Part shown: piece after piece, positions 37,026 through 44,918 of the stretch
Numbering within the stretch: position 1 is the stretch's first letter
Layout of the letters: every line of letters begins with the position of its first letter
Virus record (IMG/VR): IMGVR_UViG_3300022690_002056
Location: 1-46,806 of that record
Strand: one strand, 5' to 3'
Length of the DNA stretch: 46,806 nucleotides
Origin: a virus
The notes under the pieces: generated by a model
The model's database searches: none
Told to the model about the DNA's origin: nothing
The model's input: only the letters and a program-made list of their open reading frames with translations
Program-made: the position numbers and the translations under genes

Positions 37026-37789
37026 TGAGTTATCTGACCAGAAAAAGTGCGGGTTTGACAACTCCTCATCCTATGAATGTGGGAATACAGCCGGCCTTAT
37101 GGCTGGATGCTTTTGATCCTGATACGCTGACTTTTAATGTGTCGGATATAAGTCAGGAAGATGACAAAAGCGGTAACGGGAAGGATGCTGCTCAAAGTGT
37201 GGCGGTGGAACAGCCGCTTTTTGTATCAAACGGATTAAACAGCAGACCGACTATCAGAAATGTCCATGCCGGAACTGCTTTAGGCTTAGAGATCAGCGGA
37301 GGAATTAATATCGCTCTGAATGCACCTCGGACTATGTTTATGGTCATTAATCCGACAGCAGGGTTTGGGAATAGTGAATTTTTCGGGAAAGATACCGGAA
37401 ATATGATTGATTTTGGTACTTTTAGACCACCTAGTAATTTTAATTTCCCTAATCGAATAAGATTCAGACATGCAGATAAAGGTCCTGGTTTTGATGTTAC
37501 AAGTGCTTCTGGCACAGTTCCTTATGGAACACCAACTATAATAACAGTTATTGATGGACCTGTTAGTGGTTTAAATGCCTGGAATATGAATACTAATATT
37601 TTTTCAGTTTCAACTCCGAGAGCTTTCAGTTGGGAATTGAATGTCAATCTGGGAATCGGCAAATCATTGGATGTCGGCGCCAGAAGTTATCACGGAGATC
37701 AATCGGAAATAGTGATATTCCCGGGTGAATTCAGTACTGAAAACAGATTGAGAATATTAGCTTATCTGACTGCTAAATGGGGATTTTAA
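37025..37789 (+). CDS. LamG / concanavalin-like virion protein
   Basis: A 254-residue protein. WLDAFDPDTLTFNVSDISQEDDKSGNGKDAAQ and the following QPLFVSNGLNSRPTIRN are the start of the laminin-G-like domain common in phage and environmental proteins ('lWLdA.d....t......v..W.DkSGng.da.q....... P......in..p.v.f'). The rest shows alternating strands to the end (AYLTAKWGF). The fold often binds sugars, so it may decorate the head or fibre. It follows the head-fibre-like gene with a TAATG overlap. Confidence 0.6.
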   Translation: MSYLTRKSAGLTTPHPMNVGIQPALWLDAFDPDTLTFNVSDISQEDDKSGNGKDAAQSVAVEQPLFVSNGLNSRPTIRNVHAGTALGLEISGGINIALNAPRTMFMVINPTAGFGNSEFFGKDTGNMIDFGTFRPPSNFNFPNRIRFRHADKGPGFDVTSASGTVPYGTPTIITVIDGPVSGLNAWNMNTNIFSVSTPRAFSWELNVNLGIGKSLDVGARSYHGDQSEIVIFPGEFSTENRLRILAYLTAKWGF

Positions 37790-38155
37790 ATGGATTATAT
37801 TGTATTTGATACTGAAGCGGAAAAGATTACAGCCATAAAATTATGCTGGGTTAAATATGTCAAAGATAAAGTGGCCGGGGGCTATAAAGCTGTAAACAGT
37901 CAGGAATATACGGATTTAACAGGGCTGACAGACGCTCAGATATGTAAATTAAAGTTATACGGCAAAGATCATCGGGATATTGATGTCAAAACAAAAGGGC
38001 TGACTATTAATTATCAGTTGTATATTAAATCATATTCAGCTGATAAATGGTTTGCCGCCCGGCCTCCGGCTGAATATTCAGCTCTTTTGAACGGTTATAC
38101 TGTGAAAACACAACAGGAATTAGTTGATGAGGGATATTATCCCCCTGATCCATAA
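37790..38155 (+). CDS. Hypothetical protein after LamG gene
   Basis: A 121-residue protein (MDYIVFDTEAEKITAIKLCWVKYVKDK...) with the WFAARPPAEYSALLNGYTV segment near the end. Start TAAATGG directly follows the LamG stop. It may be an assembly partner for the LamG protein, as small 'fibre chaperone' proteins are often placed, but the sequence is not one I recognise. Confidence 0.45.
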   Translation: MDYIVFDTEAEKITAIKLCWVKYVKDKVAGGYKAVNSQEYTDLTGLTDAQICKLKLYGKDHRDIDVKTKGLTINYQLYIKSYSADKWFAARPPAEYSALLNGYTVKTQQELVDEGYYPPDP

Positions 38156-38175
38156 TAATAACAAAGGAGCGTAAA

Positions 38176-38283
38176 ATGCCTAAACACGGAACAAAAAGCG
38201 GAAGTAAAGGGACAAAGAGAGGCAATCCCAAGCCTATGCCTGTTAAGAAACCTAAGGTTAAGAAGCCGGTTAAGAGTTATTAG
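38176..38283 (+). CDS. Very basic small protein
   Basis: A 35-residue frame with a good AAAGGAG ribosome binding site: MPKHGTKSGSKGTKRGNPKP then MPVKKPKVKKPVKSY. It is almost all Lys, Gly, Pro and Ser, so disordered and nucleic-acid-binding by charge. Similar tiny basic proteins occur in virion modules. Its stop overlaps the opposing gene's stop by 4 nt. Confidence 0.55.
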   Translation: MPKHGTKSGSKGTKRGNPKPMPVKKPKVKKPVKSY

Positions 38284-38459
38284 TATTTCCACCTAGTTCG
38301 TGGTGAATAATACACAACCCATTTTCTTGGAATGTCACCAGTATATACATATGGAATGCGGCAATTTTGACGTGCTTTTTTCTGCTGCTGCGGTGTGTAT
38401 TTATCTGGTTTGCCTATAAGTATGTTATGAACTATTTTCTTAGCCTGTCTTTTATTCAT
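38280..38459 (-). CDS. Small basic hypothetical protein
   Basis: A 59-residue frame from ATG 38459 (AAAGGAC upstream) to TAA 38280: MNKRQAKKIVHNILIGKPDK, later CRIPYVYTGDIPRKWVVYY. It is basic and may bind nucleic acid. No family is recognised, but the ribosome binding site and the composition make a real gene likely. Confidence 0.5.
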   Translation of the reverse strand: MNKRQAKKIVHNILIGKPDKYTPQQQKKARQNCRIPYVYTGDIPRKWVVYYSPRTRWKY

Positions 38460-38509
38460 TGTATGTCCTTTAAGATTTATGGTTTATCCGGTCTGTAGTT
38501 TTTCTTTCT

Positions 38510-38614
38510 TCATAAGTATATACGGATCAGATAAGCCACCATTCCAACCCAACCGCCTACGGCAATAGTCATAATGATGAACTGGATAAAGGTCTGGAAT
38601 TTATCAGGAGTCAT
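38510..38614 (-). CDS. 34-residue single-pass membrane peptide
   Basis: MTPDKFQTFIQFIIMTIAVG then GWVGMVAYLIRIYL: a short hydrophilic start and one membrane helix, overlapping the end of the preceding minus-strand membrane gene by 11 nt. It could be the small partner of a holin pair. No clear ribosome binding site, so translation would rely on coupling. Confidence 0.4.
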   Translation of the reverse strand: MTPDKFQTFIQFIIMTIAVGGWVGMVAYLIRIYL

Positions 38615-38771
38615 GTTTATTTTTATCAAAATGGCTTAGGAATAAGGCAAATATTCCGGATAGTATATAATATATTGCTTTATTCGTATCATGATCTAAA
38701 TAGATGGTTACAAGTGATATAATAAAATAACCCATCGCAGTCAAAGTAATTATAATTTGTAGTATTTGCAT
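38604..38771 (-). CDS. Two-pass small membrane protein (holin candidate)
   Basis: A 55-residue product from ATG 38771 (a longer frame starts at 38792). It has two membrane helices (LQIIITLTAMGYFIISLVTIYL and AIYYILSGIFALFLSHF) with a charged turn between and a charged C-terminus (DKNKHDS), the layout of class II holins. No endolysin is next to it. It is divergent to the DUF457-like gene, with starts only a few bases apart. Confidence 0.45.
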   Translation of the reverse strand: MQILQIIITLTAMGYFIISLVTIYLDHDTNKAIYYILSGIFALFLSHFDKNKHDS

Positions 38772-38774
38772 AAT

Positions 38775-39203
38775 ATGAATTTTGTTGATCATTCCCGTAT
38801 CGGGGCAATATCCTCAGTCGTTATCGGTACGGGCAGTCTGATTTACGGTTATGAATTGGAACAATCGGTTCTGATCGGTATTGTGGTTTATATAGGCTCA
38901 CTTTTTCCTGACCTTGATACTGATTCCATCCCTTCACGTTGGGCTGCAAGAGTCGGGCTGGTTTTCTTCTGCATTATGGCATATCTCAAAAAGCCCTGGC
39001 CTCCTGCCATTGCAGGTGGTCTGTTTTTTCTGCTGAAGGCCGATAAACACAGAGGATTCACCCATAAATGGTGGTTCCCTTTGGGATTTATCACCTATGG
39101 GATATATGCTGAACAATCTCTTGCTATTGCCTTTGGGTTTGGTTTGATTATCCATTTCAAAGTGGATGGGATTAAGTTTTTTGAGATGAAGAACTGGAAA
39201 TGA
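38775..39203 (+). CDS. Membrane-bound metal-dependent hydrolase (DUF457 / YdjM-like)
   Basis: A 142-residue protein from ATG 38775: H9 (NFVDHSRIGAISS), LFPDLDTDS (Asp residues), KHRGFTHKWW (His, Arg, His), and several hydrophobic helices. This is the metal-site pattern of the DUF457/YdjM membrane hydrolases ('H...g......p.lG..lPDlD........ ...HRg.tHs'). They are inner-membrane enzymes of unclear substrate, sometimes phospholipase-D-like. The phage copy may alter host membrane. Its end overlaps an opposing gene by 32 nt. Confidence 0.7.
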   Translation: MNFVDHSRIGAISSVVIGTGSLIYGYELEQSVLIGIVVYIGSLFPDLDTDSIPSRWAARVGLVFFCIMAYLKKPWPPAIAGGLFFLLKADKHRGFTHKWWFPLGFITYGIYAEQSLAIAFGFGLIIHFKVDGIKFFEMKNWK

Positions 39204-39444
39204 GTTGTTTGGTTTCGGGAGTTACATTAACGACTGTTTTTTGATCTGGGAAAATATAATCAGGATCATTCCATTGTGCTGCTGTAAACATTCCCTCTTC
39301 CCATTGGATTGGTTCGAAATAATCTTTTACTTTTTTTTGTTGTTTTACCGGTGTTATCCATATTGTGATTTTTTCAACCAATTTAACACATATACCAATT
39401 ACAGTATAAAAAATGATAGCATGTATCCATTGTTCTAATTTCAT
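39172..39444 (-). CDS. Single-pass membrane protein
   Basis: A 90-residue protein: one N-terminal membrane helix (WIHAIIFYTVIGICVKLVEKI) then a hydrophilic domain ending in SSSSSQKT. The type II-like layout is shared with i-spanins and many small phage proteins, but the outer part is not a coiled coil, so a spanin is unlikely. Function unknown. Confidence 0.5.
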   Translation of the reverse strand: MKLEQWIHAIIFYTVIGICVKLVEKITIWITPVKQQKKVKDYFEPIQWEEGMFTAAQWNDPDYIFPDQKTVVNVTPETKQLISSSSSQKT

Positions 39445-39479
39445 TATTCATTTTTCTTAAATAAATTATTGCCTTTTGG

Positions 39480-39902
39480 TTAATTTACAAACCAGCATAT
39501 CAGCCTGATATCTTGAATGGCTTTTGGGTAGTTTGATCTGCAATCATTAAAATTACACCATAATTCGCCGAATACATGACCAAAAGCTTTTCTGATTAAA
39601 TGATCTTGTCCATACCACCAATCATCATTAGGCTTACAATATTCATCATTTAATTGTTTTATTTCCTCAACGCTCAGCCATGTATGGGTATGCCCATCAA
39701 CTGCCCATTCTTTTACATTCATAGTAGTAATAACTGATAAATCATCCGGCAACCCTTTTGGGGGGAATATTAATAAATCTGTCCGTCTTACACCGGCAAG
39801 TTTGCCGAATAGTTCATAATCACGAGGAACAACAGGATGTGAATAATGCTCCCATCTGCTGTTTATTTTAATTTCTATATGTGCGTGTATATCACATGGC
39901 AT
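39480..39902 (-). CDS. Conserved phage hypothetical protein
   Basis: A 140-residue protein of a widespread phage family I recognise: MPCDIHAHIEIKINSRWEHY, then RDYELFGKLAGVRR, PPKGLPDDLS, DGHTHTWLSVEEI and a final DIRLICWFVN ('MPCDIH...E.......W......... RnY.lFg.LAgVR....... rGlP.D.S..........H..SwL.l.E........v.....d.d'). Many His and Asp residues are conserved, so it might be metal-dependent. No activity is known to me. Confidence 0.65.
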   Translation of the reverse strand: MPCDIHAHIEIKINSRWEHYSHPVVPRDYELFGKLAGVRRTDLLIFPPKGLPDDLSVITTMNVKEWAVDGHTHTWLSVEEIKQLNDEYCKPNDDWWYGQDHLIRKAFGHVFGELWCNFNDCRSNYPKAIQDIRLICWFVN

Positions 39903-40095
39903 AGTTATCCTTCTCCTTCAATTCAATTAACTCCTTCTGCTGTTTCTCAATCAGTTTAAGCAGTCCCTGAACATTGGAAGGCAGGCCGTGGTATTTCCAG
40001 AAGTAGACTGTCCGGGGTTTAACCCCCAGTATTGCTGCTATTTCTTTATAATCATCACATTTAAAAAGCAGTTTAAGATTTTTAAGAAGTTTCAT
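39892..40095 (-). CDS. Helix-turn-helix protein
   Basis: A 67-residue protein with YKEIAAILGVKPRTVYFWKYHGLPSN, a clear helix-turn-helix of the Cro/BetR type (family 'yselA.iLGv...tvs.W...g.iP'), followed by a charged helix. It probably binds DNA as a small regulator. It starts in a TAATG overlap with the gene before it and overlaps the next one by 11 nt. Confidence 0.65.
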   Translation of the reverse strand: MKLLKNLKLLFKCDDYKEIAAILGVKPRTVYFWKYHGLPSNVQGLLKLIEKQQKELIELKEKDNYAM

Positions 40096-40670
40096 TACTG
40101 TAATGCTTGTTTCAGGCGTTCTCTGTAACTTTGGTCAGATTCAGGGTAACTTCGGTCAGATTCAGGACTGAGGCGTGGTATATCCAATATTTTGCCTATA
40201 TCATCTAATAAGGTTCCTTCTGCTGTTGGCAGTATACATAATATAAGCAGATTGTTGAGAGCTGTATTTCTTTTTAATTGCGGTTTAATTTCTATCTGAA
40301 AATCTTTAATATGTCTGTCTGCTCTGTTTGCGGTTTTATTAACATCTGACAATATCCCTAATAATGCAGACTGTTTTTCTTTAAAATCCTGTTTGGAAGG
40401 CTGAGTCGGTTTGTCTGCACTTTTTGGAATACAAGCATCCTCAATCCAGTCGGCTACTGTTGCAATAGGATTAGCGCCTGATGAAAGAATATAACTCTCC
40501 GGGACAAATCCTTTTGCCAGTAATTCACAAGCCTGCTCAACTATTGTTATTCTTGCTTCACATTGATGAAGTGATGGTTCATCTGGATTCTGCTTTATTG
40601 ATGTTTCATCAAAATACTCTTTTGCTATATGCTGATCTTTTTCAGGTATTTCGTCGGGTATTAATCCCAT
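40095..40670 (-). CDS. Hypothetical protein with WIED-motif domain
   Basis: Start ATG 40670 (MGLIPDEIPEKDQHIAKEYF) with GAGG upstream; a TTG start at 40685 is less likely. The 191-residue protein contains CEARITIVEQACELLAKGFVPE, then VADWIEDA, which matches the core of the protein at 27087-27386. A helical region and a short repeat (SPESDRSYPESDQSY) follow at the end. It is the first gene of the minus-strand set with the helix-turn-helix protein. Function unknown. Confidence 0.55.
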   Translation of the reverse strand: MGLIPDEIPEKDQHIAKEYFDETSIKQNPDEPSLHQCEARITIVEQACELLAKGFVPESYILSSGANPIATVADWIEDACIPKSADKPTQPSKQDFKEKQSALLGILSDVNKTANRADRHIKDFQIEIKPQLKRNTALNNLLILCILPTAEGTLLDDIGKILDIPRLSPESDRSYPESDQSYRERLKQALQ

Positions 40671-40783
40671 TTTTATTTGCCTCAATTAAGTAGTTATAGT
40701 AATAATAAGTAAAATATACTGAATATTAACACAATCTACATAAAAAGGTCAATAACTATCTGTAAATAATTGTAATTTTTTCT

Positions 40784-40811
40784 TTGGCTTTTATGATTGT
40801 TCAGGTATAGT
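40784..40811 (+). promoter_or_regulatory. Promoter of the head gene operon
   Basis: TTGGCT (40784-40789) and TATAGT (40806-40811), 16 nt apart, lie 34 nt before the MuF-like start. The rest of the 40671-40845 gap is AT-rich without a gene. Confidence 0.45.
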
Positions 40812-40845
40812 AAAAACTGAATTATAAAAAAAATAACTTAATCTT

Positions 40846-41865
40846 ATGCCTCAGGCTCTCTCTCAACATAGAAAACAATTACTCAGAAACAGAGCCTCCC
40901 AAGGGAAACGCCCTATCGAACCTCTCTTTCCTGATTTAATAGGCGTTTCCTATTCTAAGAAACTGAAGGGGGAAATAGACAGAGGATTTAAGTTAGTTGA
41001 AGACTTACTTTTTCCTGTATTGAAAGATGATGTTGAACGTCTGGACTCTGTAAGAGCCGATATCGGAAATGATTCGAATATTATTCAGTCTGTAATAGCG
41101 AAGATATTAAATAAGTTCTTCGGAGGTATGTTCAGTAAAGAAAATCCTAATCTGACTAAATACGGTAAGGCTGTAAAAAAGAAACTGGTTGAGCCGATGC
41201 TTAAGCAGACTGACAGGCATAATAAAACGCAGTTCTCTAAGTCTTTTAAACGGATATCCGGGGTTGATCCTCTGGCTTTTGAACCGGAATTAAATGAGTT
41301 CCTGGATGTGGCGGGAGAACAGAATGTGAATCTGATAATCACTCAGAGCAGTGTTTATTTTGATTCCATTCAGGAAATGACTAATCGGGCTTTGAGAAAA
41401 GGAACCGGTGTTGCTGAATTGAGAAACGATATTATTCAACTGACCGGAACCACTAAGAGCAGAGCGCAGCTGATAGCTATTGATCAGGTGCAGAAATTAA
41501 ACGCTGATCTGGAAGGTCAGAGACAGCAGAACAACGGCTTAACCCGTTATATCTGGCGTACAAGACAGAATGCAAGGGTGCGGTCTAAGTCTAATTCAGG
41601 TGGTGTCAGCGATCATAAAGGACTGGAAGGGGCTGTGATTGATTGGAACTTTCCCCCGATTACGGTTTTAACCGGGAAAAGGGCCGGAGAACGTAATCAT
41701 GCCGGAATGGACATAAACTGCAAATGCTGGAGTGAGGCTGTCATTGAAGACCTCACAGGAAAAAGCTCAAAAACACTCGAAAAAGGCGAAGCCGTCACAC
41801 GAAAACTAATCAGTCAGGGGCGTATTCCCGGCTATAAACTACCGAAGATATCTAAGGCGTCATAA
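40846..41865 (+). CDS. Head morphogenesis protein (MuF-like)
   Basis: A 339-residue protein. The N-terminal 190 residues are helical. The C-terminal region is the MuF domain: STKSRAQLIAIDQVQKLNADLEGQRQ-type segment ('..RA..iArte....l....... q..aGi..y.W....D.rvR..H..ldG'), WRTRQNARVRSKSN, HKGLEGAVIDWNFPP and the closing NHAGMDINCKCWSE ('..pG..inCrC'). MuF proteins are minor head components that bind portal and may be injected. Unusually, no separate toxin domain follows. Confidence 0.85.
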   Translation: MPQALSQHRKQLLRNRASQGKRPIEPLFPDLIGVSYSKKLKGEIDRGFKLVEDLLFPVLKDDVERLDSVRADIGNDSNIIQSVIAKILNKFFGGMFSKENPNLTKYGKAVKKKLVEPMLKQTDRHNKTQFSKSFKRISGVDPLAFEPELNEFLDVAGEQNVNLIITQSSVYFDSIQEMTNRALRKGTGVAELRNDIIQLTGTTKSRAQLIAIDQVQKLNADLEGQRQQNNGLTRYIWRTRQNARVRSKSNSGGVSDHKGLEGAVIDWNFPPITVLTGKRAGERNHAGMDINCKCWSEAVIEDLTGKSSKTLEKGEAVTRKLISQGRIPGYKLPKISKAS

Positions 41866-42912
41866 ATGATCACATCACGAATGCGGATTAAATTAGGTAC
41901 GGAATTTTCAATAACGCTGCCCAACGGCAGGGAGAAGGATTTCGAGGTTGAGAATCTGCATCAGCAGGATACGGATGGTAATCCGATAGTATTTGACGGT
42001 CTGAAATGCCGGATTATGAATTCAACATCCTGGAGTCCTCCCGTCGCTTATGTCATTGATGATGTCAATCATATAATCAAAATCAAATTCACCGACTCCA
42101 CTATTCCTATGACCACTCCTCTCACTTTATTGGTGCAGGGCTGTGTCAGTACGGTTGTGGAGGAAAAAGTGACTAATATACTGCTTGATACTGAAAAATT
42201 CAAAGAGGGAACTGCCGCTGTCGCTTCTGATTTATGGTCATATATCAAAAAATCAATGTATTTATTCGGAGGAGCTTCAATCTTTCTGTATTTCATCAGT
42301 GGTTCTGTATTCGGCGACTGGATACTTAATGTATGGTCTAATCTGAATGCCGGACAGGTGATTCAGACTACTCAGAAGATGGATACCAGAATACTGACTA
42401 ATAGACATGATGTTTATAAATCCGCGGCTTTCCTGGATTATAATGCCGCCTACAAACGGAATAACGGGCGTGAGGCTGATCTGACTGAACTTTATAATGT
42501 TGTCGGCAATGGAACTTTTGTCACTAAATATCTGATTATAGATACATATGGTAAAACCCTGTTATTGGATCATGGTGACGCTCAGAATTATTGCCGGAAT
42601 ATCGGCGGCAGACTGCTTGAAGTTGAGGAACTGAATGCCTATCTGGCCGGTAAATATCTGACTTTGGAGAATATGGCCTGGCCTATCCGTCTGTATGAGG
42701 AAACACCTGAATGGACGGCGACAAATGTCTCATGGGATAATTACTGGGTATATGTAAAAGATTCGGAAGGGTTAAGTCTTTCTCATTCCGGAGTATCGTT
42801 CGGCGATTCACAGACCTTAACAAACGGCTATATCCTGAAGGAAGCTGATGACGGGTATGAGTTTGCTTTCAGGTGTGGATTTACAGAAGATTTCTACATA
42901 AGGTCAAGATGA
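41866..42912 (+). CDS. Membrane-anchored protein with lectin/FGE-like C-terminal domain
   Basis: A 348-residue protein directly after MuF (TAAATG). Residues 1-105 form a strand-rich domain; 131-155 (YLFGGASIFLYFISGSVFG...) is one membrane helix; 156-225 is a linker. Residues about 236-348 look like a C-type-lectin or formylglycine-enzyme-like fold: DAQNYCRNIGGRLLEVEELNAYL ('A..yC...g.rLp...E'), PEWTATNVSWDNYWVYVKD and EFAFRCGF. Such folds bind ligands at the envelope. It would put a binding domain outside the inner membrane. It does not look like a virion protein and its place inside the head operon is odd. Confidence 0.5.
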   Translation: MITSRMRIKLGTEFSITLPNGREKDFEVENLHQQDTDGNPIVFDGLKCRIMNSTSWSPPVAYVIDDVNHIIKIKFTDSTIPMTTPLTLLVQGCVSTVVEEKVTNILLDTEKFKEGTAAVASDLWSYIKKSMYLFGGASIFLYFISGSVFGDWILNVWSNLNAGQVIQTTQKMDTRILTNRHDVYKSAAFLDYNAAYKRNNGREADLTELYNVVGNGTFVTKYLIIDTYGKTLLLDHGDAQNYCRNIGGRLLEVEELNAYLAGKYLTLENMAWPIRLYEETPEWTATNVSWDNYWVYVKDSEGLSLSHSGVSFGDSQTLTNGYILKEADDGYEFAFRCGFTEDFYIRSR

Positions 42913-43436
42913 AAGTGCCTATTCCGTTTTTCGGACTGGTGATGAAAACCATTGAAACTGATCTTGTTCAGAAATTCTTAGGAGTTTTCAGACAACCGCA
43001 GGATATACATAGAGTATTGATAATAATTCCCATTACATTATTTATATCTCATACGGTTTTTCTGAAGAATCAGCCCGGCTTGGCTGTTATCACAGGTAAT
43101 CTTCAACGCCCGGAACAGATATGGGTAAGCCTGATGGCTTTTCTGGTATTATTTATCTCCTGTTGGGCTGTTTTCTCCAGTGCGTTTAATCCTGTACTTT
43201 ATGTCAGGCAGATTGTTTTTGCTATGTGGACATGTCTGCTTCACAGATTATCTTATGGACTGGAGGTATTCGGAACTCCTTATCTGACTTGGATTTCATT
43301 TGCAGCTCTGATTTCTTTTCTTCCTTTTGCCTGTACCGGATTAAGGCCTGATCAGCTTTATACGAAATATAAAGCCGATAAAGAACTCCAGGCGGTACAA
43401 CATCCGGCTGTCATTACGAATAAGGATGCGGCATGA
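42909..43436 (+). CDS. Multi-pass membrane protein
   Basis: From ATG 42909 (ATGA overlap with the preceding gene) a 175-residue protein with about four membrane helices (VLIIIPITLFISHTVF, VSLMAFLVLFISCWAVF, IVFAMWTCLLHRL, WISFAALISFLPFACTG) and hydrophilic ends. It is the middle gene of a coupled three-gene membrane cassette within the head operon. It could be a lysis or exclusion protein. No family is recognised. Confidence 0.6.
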   Translation: MKVPIPFFGLVMKTIETDLVQKFLGVFRQPQDIHRVLIIIPITLFISHTVFLKNQPGLAVITGNLQRPEQIWVSLMAFLVLFISCWAVFSSAFNPVLYVRQIVFAMWTCLLHRLSYGLEVFGTPYLTWISFAALISFLPFACTGLRPDQLYTKYKADKELQAVQHPAVITNKDAA

Positions 43437-43774
43437 AATATTTATGGACAGTGTTTCTAATGTATTGTCCTGGTCTTCTGTATGCTTTTTCTTTGAGTGA
43501 TGGAGCTGAAGCCTATACTGCGATTATTGAGACTCATCACAGAATGAGTAATATGTATTTTTATGCCGCTATGGGGCTTTTGGGATTATCCATTACCGCT
43601 ATCGGCAGAATAAGAATGAGAGGCGGACAGATGAGACCGGGCTTAAGTCTGACTGTCAGTATTTTTCTGCGGACCGTTAATATCATCTGTATTATATTAC
43701 TGGCTCTGCATTTTTTGCCTGATACCGGATCAATTATTGATTGGGGTCTGGAATTCATAGGGAGATTATTTTAA
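43433..43774 (+). CDS. Small membrane protein with signal-like start (holin candidate)
   Basis: A 113-residue protein, ATGA-coupled to the gene before it. It begins with a signal-anchor or signal peptide (MKYLWTVFLMYCPGLLYAFS) and has two more helices (MYFYAAMGLLGLSITAIG and VNIICIILLALHFLP). Size and topology allow a holin, but the sequence does not identify it. Third gene of the cassette, ending 2 nt before the prohead protease. Confidence 0.55.
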   Translation: MKYLWTVFLMYCPGLLYAFSLSDGAEAYTAIIETHHRMSNMYFYAAMGLLGLSITAIGRIRMRGGQMRPGLSLTVSIFLRTVNIICIILLALHFLPDTGSIIDWGLEFIGRLF

Positions 43775-43776
43775 AA

Positions 43777-44904
43777 ATGGCTGTCAGACACGATACTTTT
43801 ACCGCAGAGATTCATAACAGATTGGATTCAAGCGGATTTCTGGTGCTTAAAGGCCGTCCTACAAGGGCGGGTGTTTTCATTTATAAAGATCAGAACGGAA
43901 AAGGCATCAGGGAGTTAAGGCATCCTGATGAGGTTTTTAAAAATGATTCAATGCGGAGTCTGTCATTGAAGCCGTTCACTCTGAATCATCCGGGAGGCCT
44001 GATTGTGACCCCTGAAAATTCACAGGTCAGCAGTCATGGGACAACCGGTGAGAATATAACACGGACGGATGACGATTGCCTTGAATGTACTATATCCGTA
44101 CAGAGTAAGGACGCTATCAGCCAGATACAGGATAAAGGTCTGATTGAATTATCTGCCGGATACCGTTGTGACATATTACATGAAAACGGGGTTTTTAATG
44201 GTCGGATATTTGATCAGAAGCAGGTTAATATAGTTTATAATCATGTCGCCCTTGTACCTAAAGGACGAGCAGGATCACAATGCCGTATCCGTCTGGACAG
44301 TGATGCGGCGGTTTTATCAACTGATAATAATGAGGAATTTAATATGATAAAAAAAGAGATTTCTGCCGTAGAAATAGGACAGGGCAGTAATCAGATAAGA
44401 TTGGATGCTCTCACATATGAGGAGAATCCGGATAATCTGAAAATCATGGAGCAGAGATCAACATTGATCAATGCTCTGAAACAATCCAATGTCAGAGCTG
44501 ATAAGGCCGAGGGCGTGATTGTATCTCTGAAGACAGAAACAGAGGAACTGAAGAACGCGGCTGAAGATATGATCACTTCTGAACAGCATAGAGTTGATGT
44601 CAGAGACAGCATAGAACTGCTGGGCATGGCGAAAGAGATCAAGCTGAAGGTTGAGGATGATTACACAGTCAGAAGTCTGAAAAAAGCCATCTGCCTGGCG
44701 AAACTCCCTGATCTTGATCAGGACAGAGCCGACAGTGATGACAGTTTTCTTGACGGTGTTTTCAGTGGAATCAGAAACAACTGGAAACGCAGTCTCGCGG
44801 ACAGCAGAACTCTGGCCGGACTGTTCGGCGGTAAGGATTTTCAAAACGGTGGTTCGGATAGCGAAGTGAATTCCGAAGGCTATATATCTCCTCAACAATC
44901 TTAA
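43777..44904 (+). CDS. Prohead protease / scaffold (DUF2213-like)
   Basis: A 375-residue protein; the start is ATG 43777, because the earlier frame overlaps the previous gene. Residues 1-175 match DUF2213: GFLVLKGRPTRAGVFIYKDQNGKGIRELRHPDEVF, PFTLNHPGG, the ELSAGYRCDI strand and VYNHVALVPKGRAG with the conserved His and Arg. The rest is an acidic coiled coil (LKTETEELKNAAEDMI...) as in a scaffold. So one protein likely holds the maturation protease and scaffold, the usual arrangement next to DUF2184 capsid proteins. Confidence 0.8.
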   Translation: MAVRHDTFTAEIHNRLDSSGFLVLKGRPTRAGVFIYKDQNGKGIRELRHPDEVFKNDSMRSLSLKPFTLNHPGGLIVTPENSQVSSHGTTGENITRTDDDCLECTISVQSKDAISQIQDKGLIELSAGYRCDILHENGVFNGRIFDQKQVNIVYNHVALVPKGRAGSQCRIRLDSDAAVLSTDNNEEFNMIKKEISAVEIGQGSNQIRLDALTYEENPDNLKIMEQRSTLINALKQSNVRADKAEGVIVSLKTETEELKNAAEDMITSEQHRVDVRDSIELLGMAKEIKLKVEDDYTVRSLKKAICLAKLPDLDQDRADSDDSFLDGVFSGIRNNWKRSLADSRTLAGLFGGKDFQNGGSDSEVNSEGYISPQQS

Positions 44905-44918
44905 CCCATAAATAAACA

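Noticed and set aside
38888-39155. Minus-strand frames opposite the DUF457-like gene
   Set aside because: They are shadows of the plus-strand gene, which has a recognisable metal site and membrane helices.
41866-42912. Lectin-like domain as target of a diversity-generating retroelement
   Set aside because: No reverse transcriptase gene and no near-duplicate template repeat of the 3' end were found in the window.
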